Assembly (NCBI RefSeq): GCF_000218525.1
Contig: NZ_AFHO01000010.1
Span: 1 to 64,000, forward strand
Length of the DNA: 64,000 nucleotides
From: Mesomycoplasma ovipneumoniae SC01
GTDB taxonomy: Bacteria; Bacillota_I; Bacilli_A; Mycoplasmatales; Metamycoplasmataceae
Direction: 5' to 3'
The position numbers and the translations under genes were made by a program. This document shows, in pieces, positions 1-11,881 of this stretch (positions are counted from its first letter, which is position 1; each line of letters starts with the position of its first letter). A model generated the notes under the pieces. It did not search any database. It had not been told where the DNA came from and saw only the letters and a list, made by a program, of their open reading frames with translations.

Positions 1-27
1 GATAACTTGGTTATTTAAGATTTAAAA

Positions 28-47
28 AAATCGCCGTTTGGCGATTT
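28..47. repeat. Short perfect hairpin at window edge
   Basis: AAATCGCC and GGCGATTT form a perfect 8-bp stem around a 4-base loop. There is no U-run directly after it on the plus strand, so it is only a possible terminator part of whatever lies left of the window. Confidence 0.4.
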
Positions 48-89
48 CAAAAATATCTATGTGTTGCATTTATATTTTTAATTTGGGAA

Positions 90-116
90 GATGCAATGAT
101 TTATTGCATCTTTTTT
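90..116 (+). terminator. Intrinsic terminator, convergent with the lipoprotein gene
   Basis: GATGCAAT and ATTGCATC form a perfect 8-bp stem followed on the plus strand by six T. It would end a plus-strand gene lying left of the window. The stop codon of the convergent minus-strand lipoprotein gene (101-103) lies in its loop, so the two transcription units overlap at their ends. Confidence 0.55.
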
Positions 117-2119
117 AATTTGTTTAGAACATTGGCAACATTTTTATCAATGTTTGGCGGGTGAATTATTTTTAGTTTTTTTGGATCCATTCCTACAAAA
201 GCATTTTCAGAAAATTTTTCAAGGCTTTGTGGTATTTTAATAATTAAAAGCGAACTTAGAGAGTTAAATGTAAAATCAGGAATTTCTTTTACGCCTTGGC
301 TAATTTCAATTTCAGTTATTTTTGGATTATTTGCAAAAGTATGAGCATCTAATTTAACATTTTTAGCAGTAATAATTTTGCCTTTATAATTTTTAGGTAT
401 AACAATAATTTTGCTTAAATCGTTGTTGTATAAAATTCCGCCATAATCTCTAAAATAGTAATTTCCCGGCTCAACAGTGATTTTTTCTAAATTTTTTGCA
501 TTAAGAGAAAATTTGTAATCCTCAATTTCTTGTACTGTTTTTGGCAAAACAAACGAAGAAAAATCGTATTTTTCAGGCATTATAATTAATTTTGTCAAGT
601 TTTTATTATATAAAACGCCGTCTTTTGAGGCAAAATAAGGATTTTGGGGATCAACTTCAATACTTTTAAGGTTAAAAGTTCCACTTTGATAATCAATTCG
701 CCTAACATTTGGACCAATATATAATTTGCTTGCTTTTTTTAGAAAATCATTAGAAATACCGACTACTTTAGACTTATTTTTAATTTCAGTGGCAGGTTTA
801 ACATCGCTAGTGTTAGCAGAAACAAGTGAAACACCTAAATTATATTCATAAGTTTGGTCGTTTTCTGAATAATATGAGTCAAGAATTTTGAAGGCTTTAT
901 GATCTTTTGCAAATTCTTTATCGTCTCTTTTGAATTGCCCTCAAGTTGGGTCTGAGTGAAAAAAATCTTTAGTTTTTGAATCAAAAACTAAATTTCACTG
1001 GTGTGGTCCAAATTTTGATCAACCAATGACAATTGAATTTTTAACACCAATCGAATCAAGCATCGCCTTATATAAATTAGAATAACCACCACAAACAGCG
1101 TATAATTCTTCTAAAACAACCGAAGGTTCAACTGCGGGAGTCCGACTTAGATTTCAAGCATATTTTACATTTTTAACTATTCAGTCAAAAATAATTTTTA
1201 TTTTTTCTTCGTCAGTTTTTGGCTTAGCATCATCGATTAATTTTTTAGTAAAATCAGCGACTTTTTTGCGATTTTTTTCGTCATAACCTTGATATTCAAA
1301 ATCTCTTACATCTTTTGGATCAATTAAATTCATAAAACTTTTGGCAGAATTATTGGAATTTAAATTACCTTGATAATCTTGGTATTTTTCAATCCCTAGA
1401 GGATAAGAATTTTCATCTTTTTCTTTTGGTTTTTCAATTTGAATTTTTTTCTGAATTATTTGCGAAAAATTAGTTGAATTTTTATAATTTACTTTAACTT
1501 CATTAAAAACTTTTGTTAGTTTTTCAATGCTATTTTTGAAAAAGGCTTCATTTTGATTTTTTTGGTCATAAATTGTTTTGTATTCAACTTCGTCAATTGC
1601 TTGATTTAATTTATCCCTAAAAAATTCGTGCTTGAGCTCTTTTAATTCGGTGTTAATAAAATTTTTGACATTGGCTTCTAATTGCCAATATTTTTGTGAA
1701 AAATTTGTAGAAACAACCGGTTTTGGCTGTTCCTTAGTAATTTTTTCACTTTTTTTGTTACTTGTAGGCTTTGAAAGTTGTTGGTGTTGGTTAAAATTTT
1801 TTAAAATTTGTTTTTTGACTGTTTTTGGTTTGTTATTATTTGTAGTTGTGGTTGTTATTTGATTCAATTTTTGATTGGTTTCTTGTTTAAAAGTGTTTTT
1901 TTCGGTGGGCTGGATTTTTGAATTATCTAACAAATCGCTAGTTGTCTGAGGTGCAAGAGTCTCTTTTTGAACTGAATCATTATCTTCAAACAGAACTTGG
2001 GAATTTTTGTCACTATTATTTTGTAATTCAATTCGAGACGTAGCAATCCCACAAGAAGTCAAAAGCAAACTTCCTGAACTTATTAACAAGAAAAATAACG
2101 ATTTTTTACGCCTTATCAT
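101..2119 (-). CDS. Surface lipoprotein with transglutaminase-like core and LRR-like C-terminus
   Basis: 672-residue predicted lipoprotein. The N-terminus has basic residues, a hydrophobic stretch and a lipobox ending in LTSC. Residues about 25-210 are low-complexity, Lys/Asn/Gln-rich and probably extended or coiled. Around residue 343 there is VCGGYSNLYKAMLDSIGV, at 373 PHQWN and at 390 HSDPTWG. This Cys343/His373/Asp390 spacing and context fit the transglutaminase-like (papain-fold) core found in secreted bacterial proteases and cross-linking enzymes. The last 200 residues carry repeated 'N..L..I.IP' units similar to BspA/TpLRR leucine-rich repeats (for example KEIPDFTFNSLSSLLIIKIP). ATG at 2119 is preferred because AGAGG lies five bases upstream; a GTG at 2125 is in frame but overlaps that site. 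One UGA (1181-1183) lies between the low-complexity part and the catalytic core. Whether it cuts or cross-links host protein is unknown. Confidence 0.8.
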
Positions 2120-2149
2120 AAACACCTCTAAGCAAAATATTGACTTTAA

Positions 2150-2155
2150 ATTATA
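2150..2155 (-). promoter_or_regulatory. -10 box for the transglutaminase-like lipoprotein
   Basis: TATAAT on the minus strand in the context TTGCTATAATTT, a TGn-extended -10 about 30 bases upstream of the ATG. It implies transcription separate from glpKF. Confidence 0.6.
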
Positions 2156-2212
2156 GCAAATTACTTAAAAATTTCCAAGAAGAAATTCAAAAAACCTAGT
2201 AAAACGGGCAAA

Positions 2213-2950
2213 CTAAATCGCAAAACCAAGTAAAACACCAGCTAAACTGGGGGCAATAATTGGATTTCATGAATAATCAAATCCGTAAATTTCTTTTCAG
2301 TTATCAACATTTAAGAAATTATTATGTTTTTTTAAGACAAATGAAGTAAGGAAAAATATAAATCTTGGACCAAAATCACGCGCTGGATTTATAGCATAAC
2401 CAGTTGAAGAACCAAGTGATAATCCAATTGAAAGCACAATTAGAGCAACAATTACTGGTCCCATTGTTTTAAAGGAGTTACCTAAAAATGCAATTGTACT
2501 AATTAAGACAATAGTTCCAATAAATTCGTATAAAAAGTTACCTACATAAGATTTTTTAAATGCTGGCCCGGTGTGGTGACATGAAGCAATAACTTCCGCT
2601 TTTGTTTCTTTAATATGACTTCAGTTAATCGTATTTAGAATTATCTGGCCAAAAATTGCTCCTAAAAATTGGAACGGAATAAGTGCTAAAAGCTCGGCAT
2701 TTTTTTGGCTGATAGCAAAAAAAATTGAAACTGCCGGATTTAAATGGGCAACAGAAGTACTAGGGGCTACCCCATTTGCAACAATAATTCCCAAAAGCAC
2801 ACCAAGAGCCCAACCAAGAGCAATAACAATCCATTTTCCTGATTGATTTGCAAACATTTTTGTTGCACTTACAGAATAATTAACACCATTTCCGAGTAAA
2901 ATTAGTGTTGCCGTTCCAAGAAATTCAGATAAAAAAATGATATTTTCCAT
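2213..2950 (-). CDS. glpF: Glycerol uptake facilitator (aquaglyceroporin)
   Basis: 245-residue membrane channel that lets glycerol diffuse into the cell. It has the two half-helix signatures of the MIP family: HLNPAVS in the first half and AINPARDFGPR in the second. The Asp after the second NPA motif is the glycerol-channel type rather than the water-channel type. Six hydrophobic segments are visible. The gene starts 13 bases after glpK ends, with AAGGAAA as ribosome-binding site, so the two form one operon. Incoming glycerol is trapped at once by GlpK; in hyopneumoniae-group mycoplasmas glycerol 3-phosphate feeds lipid synthesis and, where GlpO is present, peroxide production. Confidence 0.95.
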
Positions 2951-2963
2951 GTAAAATTTCCTT

Positions 2964-4496
<1,533 letters not shown>

Positions 4497-4530
4497 TTTT
4501 AGCCCCCTTTTTTCTATTTTTTTTAATTTA

Positions 4531-4536
4531 ATTATA
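4531..4536 (-). promoter_or_regulatory. Extended -10 promoter of glpKF
   Basis: TGGTATAAT on the minus strand, a perfect TGn-extended -10 hexamer 35 bases upstream of glpK. No good -35 is visible, as is common in mycoplasmas. The rest of 4537-4811 is AT-rich and shows nothing beyond a weak hsdS promoter region. Confidence 0.65.
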
Positions 4537-4811
4537 CCATTTAGATAAGATTTTTTTATTTATAAAAATGCAAAATCTAATAATAAATTTTAATTTTGAC
4601 TAGATTTTGGCAAAATTAAAATTTAGGTCATAAAATTACATTTTTTGCAATATTTTTTGTCTTAATAGCACCTTTAAATTCAAGGTTATTTTTTAACTTA
4701 AGACATAAACTTCTATTTAAAAATAGCTAAATTTATATTGTTTAGACTAGATTTAGTGAATTTGTAGTAAAATATTCAAATTATTTTTTTGTTTTAATTT
4801 AAGGATATCTA

Positions 4812-5976
4812 ATGTTAAAAAAAATATGTTACCCACAAATTAGATTTAAACAATTTGACTCAGTATGACTAACAAAAAAAGTAGGGGACTTATTTTTAAT
4901 AACTCGCGGTGAAAATTTAACCAAAAAAGATTTTCGGACATTTGTTTCAGGAAAATATATTTACCCAGTTTATTCTTCGCAAATAGAAAATCACGGTATT
5001 TTGGGCTATTATAAAGAATTTTTGGTTGAAAATGTAATAACATATACAGCCGACGGGAATGCCGGAATTGTTAATTTTCGAAAAGGAAAATTTTTTGCAA
5101 CTGGTCATTGTGGCATATTAACTTCAAAAAAATATCCTGAAAACGAATTTTTTGCTATTGGAATAGGATTACAAACCAAAAAATGAGTCTCAAGAAGTAT
5201 TGTTCCTTCTCTAAAAAACGAGGATATGGCTCAAGTTGAGTTAAAATTTACTCCTAATATCAGTGAACAGGGAAAAATTTCCCAACTTTTTGAGACACTT
5301 GAAAACTTAGCTAATAAACTTGAAGAAAAAATAAGTCTCCTGAAAAATCTTAAAAATGATTTCAATAATAAAATGTTTGCTAATTTAAGTTCAGATTTTC
5401 CTTCAATTAGATTTAAAGGTTTCAAATCAGCCTGAATTACTGACCAAGTAAAAAATTTATTTGAGATTTCCCGAGGTCAAACGCTAACCAAAAACCAAAT
5501 AAAAACTAGACCTGTAGAGAGAGAGAGAGAGAGAGAGAGAGAGCGGATACATCTACCCGGTTTATTCATCACAAATAAAAAATCACGGAATATTTGGTTA
5601 TTACAACGAATATTTGGCGCAAAAAAAGATAATTTTTTCAACTCACGGAAATCCTGGATCGGCTAAATTTATTCAAGAAAAATTTTTTGCTACTTCTAAT
5701 TGTGGAATTTTGACTTCAAAAAAATATCCTGAAAGTACTCTTTTTGCAATTCAGTTCGAAAAAAACTCCAAAAAATTCATTTCTCAAGGGACAATCCCGC
5801 ATTTAATTAGCTCAAATGTGCTAAAAATTGAGCTAAAATTCACCCCAGATGTTGCTGAACAACAAAAAATTTCACAACTTTTTGAGACTTTTGACTCACT
5901 AATTCTTGCATACGAGCAAAAAGTTGGATATTTAAAAAATTTAAAAACAAGTTTTATTACTAAAATGTTTATATAA
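4812..5976 (+). pseudogene. hsdS: Type I restriction specificity subunit, phase-OFF
   Basis: DNA-recognition subunit of a type I restriction-modification system, currently out of frame. The first half (from ATG 4812, with AAGGA upstream) has a target-recognition domain with YIYPVYSSQIENHGILGYY and CGILTSKKYPE, followed by a conserved coiled-coil segment ISQLFETLENLANKLEEK. The second half repeats the same order with closely similar sequence (YIYPVYSSQIKNHGIFGYY, CGILTSKKYPE, ISQLFETFDSLI). The halves are joined by an (AG)14 tract at 5516-5543. With 14 units the downstream half is in another frame and translation stops at 5664-5666, giving 284 residues with one recognition domain and an Arg-Glu linker. 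One unit more (15) or two fewer (12) restores a protein of about 388 residues. No hsdM or hsdR lies nearby. Marked pseudogene only because the frame is broken now; it is more likely a switchable gene. Confidence 0.85.
5516..5543 (+). repeat. (AG)14 dinucleotide tract inside hsdS
   Basis: Fourteen perfect AG units within the second recognition domain. A step of one unit shifts the frame by two bases, so slipped-strand mispairing would switch the full-length subunit on and off. Reads should show length heterogeneity. Confidence 0.95.
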
Positions 5977-6089
5977 AAATTTTTTGCTTTTTGTTAAAAA
6001 ATCCTTAAATTTAATTAAAAAATGAATTTTTATGAAAAAAATTTTGATTTTTCATGCTATTTTTTGTTAAATTTTTTAAATGATTATGC

Positions 6090-6095
6090 TATAAT
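6090..6095 (+). promoter_or_regulatory. Extended -10 promoter of the p37 operon
   Basis: TGCTATAAT, a TGn-extended -10. The expected start of transcription (about 6102) falls right at the 5' edge of the riboswitch aptamer. Confidence 0.7.
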
Positions 6096-6102
6096 TTAAC
6101 CT

Positions 6103-6247
6103 AGGTAAACAGAGGTGTCCGTTTTGGGCTGAGAAAAACTCTTAAAAGTTGATCTAGGTAATACTAGCGTAACGAGTTTGTCCTTTTTCTTTATAAGCGA
6201 ATGCTAAAATCGTCATAAAACACCTTGTTTACTAAAACACAAAAGGA
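6103..6247 (+). promoter_or_regulatory. TPP (THI-box) riboswitch and expression platform
   Basis: The aptamer (about 6104-6182) contains the two invariant THI-box segments: GGGCTGAGA at 6127-6134 region and CTAGGTAATACTAGCGTAACG at about 6164-6176, with P5 formed by CTAG/CTAG around GTAATA. These correspond to the GGCUGAGA and CUGGGUAAUACCAGCGUAGGGA consensus of RF00059. The 5' strand AGGTAAACAGAGGTG (6103-6117) can also pair with CACCTTGTTTACT (6221-6233). If TPP holds the aptamer, CACCTT is free and could pair with the AAAAGG ribosome-binding site at 6241-6246. The inferred mechanism is translational OFF when TPP is plentiful. Aptamer recognition is direct; the switching model is inference. 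Confidence 0.88.
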
Positions 6248-6259
6248 AAATTGTTTGTA

Positions 6260-7528
6260 ATGACGAAAAAAAATAAATTTCACTCTAAAAAAAGAAATTT
6301 TTTAAAAAAATTATCTTTTCTTTCTTCTTTTTTAACAGTACCATTACTGATTTCTGCATGCATCAATACTTCAGATCAAAATCCAGAGCAACTAGCTCAA
6401 ACATGAGATACAAAAGTTAACCTTGGTTTAAGTCAAAGTTGATTTCAACTTAAAACTAAAGAAGAACCTGATCGTGTTAATAAATTTCTCAGCAATTTAA
6501 CAGAAGAATTTAAGAAACTAAAAGAGGCAAATCCACAAACTAAAGACTTGCCTGATGTAAGTTTTCATTTTGTTGGAAATGATGATGCAAAAGCAAAACT
6601 TTCGCTATTAAAATCATCAAATAACTCAGATAATGCGCTTGATTTTGCAATTGCAGATGCAACTACAACTATCGAGGATGACCAAGACAAACAACTTTAT
6701 AATGGTCTCCAAACTTTAACATGAGCTTTTAAAAATAGCCCTGAATCGGCAGTTTTTTACACCGATGGAACAGAAAATGACCCATTATATAAAGGTGCGA
6801 AAGAATTAAATGAACTATTTAATAAAACCCCTTATAATGAATGGTCAAGTAACCCAAATGATGCGCAAAAATGAGACAAAATTGCTTATCGATTTTTATA
6901 TGATGATTCAAACCCACGAAAAATAATTTCATATTACCGTGGTATGATTATGATTTATGGCGATGAAAAAACAAGAGCTGAAATTAAAAAAAGTTGACAT
7001 GATAAAGACTGACCTAAATTCAGAAATTATGGAATAATTCACGGAAATCTAACTTCTGCTGGAAAATTTAAAATGCAGAATTTTATTCTAAAAAAACATT
7101 TTGGTTCAAGTTTTAGATCAGCTAGTTTAAATGAAGATCGACTAGGACATTCAGATAGATATATTCAGGGACGCGGCTATACAATTGGTCAAGATCCAAA
7201 GTTTAGAATCGCTTTTGATGATGAGGCTTCTTTTGCTTGAAGTGAAAATAAAAAAGATTCAAAACAATATACTTCAAGCGAAACAGACTCTAAACCAGAC
7301 TCTAAAGTTGAAATTTTTATGCTAACAAACCCTGCTTCATACGACATTGGTTCGTACCGCCCAACTTTTAATAAACTTCAAGCCGATTTAATTTCTCAAG
7401 CTTTTGTTAACATGGCAAAAAACGGAAAAGATGAATATGGTCCAAACGTCGGGTACAATGGTTATAGAAAAATAAATCAACAGGACCCTGAATTCCGTAA
7501 GATTTATGACCAATCAAAATCAAACTAA
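6260..7528 (+). CDS. p37: Thiamine/TPP-binding lipoprotein, p37 (Cypl) family
   Basis: 422-residue solute-binding lipoprotein of an ABC importer, close in length to M. hyorhinis p37 (Cypl). The signal peptide ends in the lipobox LISAC. Established knowledge: the M. hyorhinis Cypl structure was solved with thiamine pyrophosphate bound, although older annotation calls the system a phosphonate or 'high-affinity transport' system. The TPP riboswitch directly upstream independently supports a thiamine/TPP substrate here. Several UGA-Trp codons interrupt a standard-code reading. ATG 6260 lies 12 bases after AAGGA; an in-frame TTG at 6251 is possible. The stop overlaps the next start by 23 bases. 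Confidence 0.88.
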
Positions 7529-8291
7529 AAACTGTCTAATTTTTGAAGATTTTTCATTTAGACATGATAAAAACGGAAAAAATTTAATAAATCCTCTTAA
7601 TTTTAAGTTATGTAATACAGAACTTTTATTTGTAATTGGCCCAAGTGGTCAGGGTAAGTCTTCGTTTTTTTTGTCAATTTTACAAAATATTTTTGTTTCA
7701 GGCAAGCTAATTTGGCAAGAACAAAATTTATTAGAACAAAACAAAAAAAATAAAAAAAATTTTTTAAAAACAGTTGGATATCTTACCCAAACACCAACTT
7801 CAATAAATTTTCAAAGTGTTTATTTAAATTTAGCAAAAAATTTACCTAAGTATAAAAATATTTTTTATAGTTTATTTGCGATTCCAACCAAAAATCAACG
7901 AGAACAAATAATTAAAATTATGAGCCAACTTGGTTTGGAAGAAAAAATTTATTCTATTTTTCAGGACTTATCAGGAGGCCAGCAACAACGAGTTGAAATT
8001 GCAAAGCTCATGTTACACCACCCAAAAATAATTCTTGCTGATGAGCCAACTTCAGCTCTTGATCCAAAAACAGCTGCAAAAATTATTGATTTAATTATTA
8101 ATTTTGGAAAATTAAATAATTCAATCACAATTATTATTTCTCATAATATTAATTTAGTGAAGAAATATGATGGTAGAATTTTACTAATAAACAATGGAAA
8201 TGCTAACTTTTTTAATTCATTTTCAGATATTGACCAAGAACAAATAGATTCAATATTTGGTAAGGATGACAATGAAGATGACGATCATTAG
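7506..8291 (+). CDS. p29: ABC transporter ATP-binding protein, p29 type
   Basis: 261-residue ATPase that powers the p37/p69 importer. Walker A is GPSGQGKSS (about residue 45), the signature [13 protein letters not shown] (about 159), Walker B IILADEPTSALD, then the H-loop ISHN. It overlaps the end of p37 by 23 bases and the start of the permease by 20, so the three genes are translationally coupled as in the p37-p29-p69 operon of M. hyorhinis. It has normal length, unlike the other two solute ATPases in the window with large insertions. Confidence 0.92.
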   Translation: MTNQNQTKNCLIFEDFSFRHDKNGKNLINPLNFKLCNTELLFVIGPSGQGKSSFFLSILQNIFVSGKLIWQEQNLLEQNKKNKKNFLKTVGYLTQTPTSINFQSVYLNLAKNLPKYKNIFYSLFAIPTKNQREQIIKIMSQLGLEEKIYSIFQDLSGGQQQRVEIAKLMLHHPKIILADEPTSALDPKTAAKIIDLIINFGKLNNSITIIISHNINLVKKYDGRILLINNGNANFFNSFSDIDQEQIDSIFGKDDNEDDDH

Positions 8292-9981
8292 CGCATTTAA
8301 AAACAAGCCTTACCAAAGGTTTAAAAAAACAAAAGTTTTTTTTGCATTTATTTTTTTAGTCTTGTTTATTGTATCTTTTTATTCAATTTTTTCAGAAATT
8401 AATTATAATGGTTGGACACTTTTTAAAAAAAATTTAACTGACTTGTTTGCTTTTTCAAACAAACATCCTTATTATAGTGATTCAGTTTTTTCTTTAAGTA
8501 TGAGATTTTTATGAATCACAATTAAATACACATTTCTTGGTACCTTTATCGGTGCTACTCTTGCTTTTTTTTCAGCGCTTTTTAGCTCGCAATTTATTAA
8601 AAATAAGTATCTAAAAAGTATAATTTGATGAATTATTATAATTCTTAAATCCTTTCCAATTCCGTTTATAATTGATCCTTTACAACTTATTTTTGCTCCA
8701 AAATTAGCAGCAATTTTAATTGTAACTTGATTTTCTTGAATTTGGTTACATCGGTATTTTTATTCTTTTTTAAATTCGCTTGATTTAAGCGGGTATCAAA
8801 AAGCGATAATTAAAGGAAAAAATCGCTTTTTTGCATTTAAAAATGAAATTTTACCTTTTGTAATTAATAAATTTTTTGGATTATTTTTATTCAGTTTTGA
8901 AGCAAATATTCGCTGAACAACGATTATTTCGGCAACTGGAGTTATTGGTATTGGAATTTTAATTAATGATGGAGTTCAAAATCCTGCATTAGGTTGAAAA
9001 ATTGTTGGAATTCCACTTGCAGTTTTATTAGTTTTTGCTACTTTTTTGGAATTTTTAATAATTTTCTTTAATAAATTTATATTACACAAAAGATCTGTTA
9101 ATATAAAACAAAAAAACAAATATATTTTATGGTTAAAAGTAAATTACAATTGAATTTTACGGATTTTTTTTGGATTTATTATTTTGACCTTATTCATTAT
9201 TAGCGTTTTAGATATTGAATCATGAAGCGTTAATCAACATCAAATTAATCGTTTTTTTGGATCACTTTTTGTTATTGACTGAAGTGTTTTTTTACAAGGA
9301 AAATTAGACAATCCAATTTACATGGTTTGAAAACTTTTAGCTCAAGTTATTGTCTGTCTTGGAATTATTGGGGTAGTTTCAATTTTATGACTACTGGCTG
9401 CAAATGAAAAATTAAACCATTGAATTAAATGATCATTCTTTAAATTTTTACTTAATTTTTTTAGAATAATCCCGTCACTTGTTATTTTTTATCTTTTCTT
9501 GAGCTTTGCTGTTCAACCAATTTTATGAGTAACATTTCTTGTTGGAATTAAAAACGGCCTTGGAATGGCGAAAAAACTAAATGAAACTCTTAATTCGATT
9601 GACTGGCAAAAATACAAATTGTTAAGACTTCGGCAATGAAGTAAATTTAAGACAATAACCCATTATATTTTCCCTTTAATTTTTAAGGAATATTTTAAAT
9701 ATTTATCGGTTCAAATTTCAGATTCAATTCATGATTTGCTTCTTTTTGGAATTTTCGGAGGATCATTATTAGGACAAAAGCTCTCGACTCTTTCCCAAAC
9801 AGGTATTGCCGGTGATAGAACTGCGTTTTTTACTTTTTCGTGAGTAACATGGTTTTTAATTTTATCTATCGAGGTTGTTATTATATCTATTCAAAACAAT
9901 TATTTTAAAAAAATGCTCGCGATCATGGCCAAATTGAAAAATATGATTTTTAATGTTGGTGCAAAAAAATATTTATTATAG
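8272..9981 (+). CDS. p69: Fused double permease of the thiamine/TPP importer, p69 type
   Basis: 569-residue membrane protein with two permease halves in one chain. The first half has a loop around GYQKAIIKGKNRFFAFKNEI followed by GVIGIGILI. The second half has NSIDWQKYKLLRLRQWSKF followed by LFGIFGGSLLG. Both are degenerate forms of the cytoplasmic 'EAA' coupling loop that contacts the ATPase. The length agrees with fused ThiP- and PhnE-like permeases and with M. hyorhinis p69. ATG 8272 is chosen because AAGGA sits five bases upstream; TTG 8257 and ATG 8266 are also in frame. Confidence 0.87.
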
Positions 9982-10024
9982 TTTTTACCGTTTAAATTAA
10001 ATTTCTTTTATCAATATAAATACA

Positions 10025-10060
10025 AACATGAAAAACAAACATTTTTTCATGTTTTTTTTC
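10025..10060 (+). terminator. Terminator of the p37-p29-p69 operon
   Basis: AACATGAAAAA (10025-10035) pairs with TTTTTCATGTT (10043-10053), followed by a run of T. It lies 43 bases after the p69 stop. Confidence 0.75.
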
Positions 10061-10100
10061 TTTTTTAGATAAAAAACAGTTAAAAAATTAAACTAAGTAC

Positions 10101-10577
10101 ATGAAAAAAATACAAGTTATCAGTTTAATTGTTTTGGCTGGATCTCTTGCTGGATTCTCGTTTTTGGCATACAAACTTCAATCTAATGTCATGCCAAGTA
10201 AACAAATTTCTGTAACAATTTTACATGGAGTTCGCAATCCTGGTACAAAATTTTTTGATTATGGAACAAAATGACGGCAAATTTTTGCAGATTTTGATGT
10301 AATTCGAGGGTATGACACTAGCCAATATGAGTCCGAACTAGAAGTTACAAGTGACCAAAAAATTTCACTAAAACCTGTAGAGAAAAAATCCAAATTAAAT
10401 AAAATCACTCTAAAAGCATTAGAAAAAATTATCACTAACAAAAAAATAGCAACAAAATTACATACTTTTTTAAAAGAAGCAAAAAACAAACAAATAACTT
10501 GAAAAGAAATCGAATGAGCTTTGCATCTTGATTCGGCAACTTTAAAAATTCTTCAAGAAAATTTTATTCTTGATTAG
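10101..10577 (+). CDS. comEA: ComEA-like DNA-uptake protein, divergent
   Basis: 158 residues. One N-terminal membrane anchor (residues about 5-25) is followed by an SLBB-like segment (ISVTILHGVRNPGTKFFDYG) and a C-terminal region, ITLKALEKIITNKKIATKLH, that lines up in length and order with the ComEA helix-hairpin-helix but lacks the Gly-Ile-Gly hairpins. Position directly upstream of comEC, in the ComEA-ComEC order, is the strongest argument. The expected role is binding incoming single- or double-stranded DNA at the membrane. No clear ribosome-binding site precedes the ATG. Confidence 0.65.
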
Positions 10578-11881
10578 CGATTTTTTTAAGTTGTATTTTT
10601 ACAATTTTATTAGTGGATAATTTTAGAATTACCTGAGTTGTATTGTTATTTTTATCAGTTTCATTTTTAATTTTTGTTGGTGAATTTAAAAAAATTATTT
10701 TTTTGCTGTTATTATTGGTATTTTTTTTAGTTTCTTATTGACTAATGTTTCCAAAAATTCCAAATTCAAATATTAGTTTTGAAAGTAAGGTTGTCGATAA
10801 AGTTAGTTTTGGAAATTTTGTAAAATTTGACGATGATAAAATTTTTATCCGGGGTAATCAATACGAAATTGGAACACTATTAAAACTTAGCGGCAAACTT
10901 GCAAGACCTAAAAACACATCAAATTTTGACTTTATTTCGTATTTAAAATCAAAAGGTTCATTTTTAGTTTTAGAAGATGCAAAAATTACTTTTTTAGAAG
11001 AAAGCAATACTATTTTTGCAAAAGTTAGAAAATTTTTCTCAATTCAAGAAAATTATTCAAAAAAACTAATTCCGATGATTTTCCTTGGCGAAACTCCCGT
11101 GGATGCTAGTGAATTTCGAAAAATATTAGTAAATCTTGGAGTCTATCAAATTTTTGTCATTTCAGGATTTCATATTAACCTTTTTAAACAATTATTTTTT
11201 TGATTTTCAAAAATGTTGAAAATACGACAATTTATATACAAACCTTTGTTTTTCTGTTTTTTGATTTTTCAACTATTTTTGTTCAATTTTTCAATTTCAT
11301 TCCTAAGAGGTCTTTTATTCTGAGGTCTCATTGAAATTAATAAGTTATTTTTAAATAAAAAATTTAATAAAATAGAACTTCTATCAATGAGTGGAATTTT
11401 AATTTTATCTATAAATCCTTTAATTTTTTACTCATTAGGATTTGTTTTGACATTTACAATTAGTTTTATAATAACAATAATAAATCAGATAAAATTTCCC
11501 AAAAATTGGCACAAAGTTGTTGTTAATTTCTTATTTATAAATTTTTTTAGCAGTATTTTTTCAACTTTTTTAAATTCCTATTACAACTTTATGGCTCCGA
11601 TAAATACCATTGTTTTTACCGGTTTTTTTACTTTTTTATATACAAGTTTGCTTATATTCATTTTTAATCCGCAAATTGTTGAATGAATTAGCAAGTTTTT
11701 CATCCAGAGTGTTGGCTATATCCAAGAATTTCAAATTTTAACTTTAAATATTCAATCCAGTTTAGTTTTTTTAATTATTTCATGTATAATTTCATTAGTA
11801 TGTTTTTCATCATTGGAAGCGACAATTTCCTTGTCCAAGAAAAAATTTCTAGACTCCCAGAAATTAAAAACTCATTATTAA
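10514..11881 (+). CDS. comEC: ComEC/Rec2-family DNA channel, membrane part only
   Basis: About 455 residues. N-terminal membrane helices, an OB-like soluble segment (KLSGKLARPKNTSNFDFISYLKS, residues about 120-170), then the competence domain with the hallmark GVYQIFVISGFHINL and many membrane helices. It lacks the C-terminal metallo-beta-lactamase-like domain of full-length ComEC, the usual state in mycoplasmas. The start is uncertain: ATG 10514 overlaps comEA by 64 bases and has only a weak ribosome-binding site. It forms the probable channel for single-stranded DNA. comEC followed by holA is the same order as in Bacillus. Confidence 0.8.

Noticed and set aside
1181..1183. In-frame UGA in the first lipoprotein (and dozens elsewhere) as nonsense mutations
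   Set aside because: The frame continues past each UGA into recognised motifs in nearly all genes, so UGA encodes tryptophan.
5614..5976. The second hsdS half as a separate gene with its own start
   Set aside because: No ribosome-binding site precedes an ATG in this frame, and it lacks the start of its recognition domain.
6103..6233. The long complementarity across the p37 leader as a simple terminator
   Set aside because: There is no T-run after 6233, and the region matches the THI-box consensus, so a riboswitch explains it better.
7506..9981. The p29/p69 genes as phosphonate transporter phnC/phnE
   Set aside because: The upstream TPP riboswitch and the p37 (Cypl) precedent point to thiamine/TPP; phosphonate naming rests on distant similarity.
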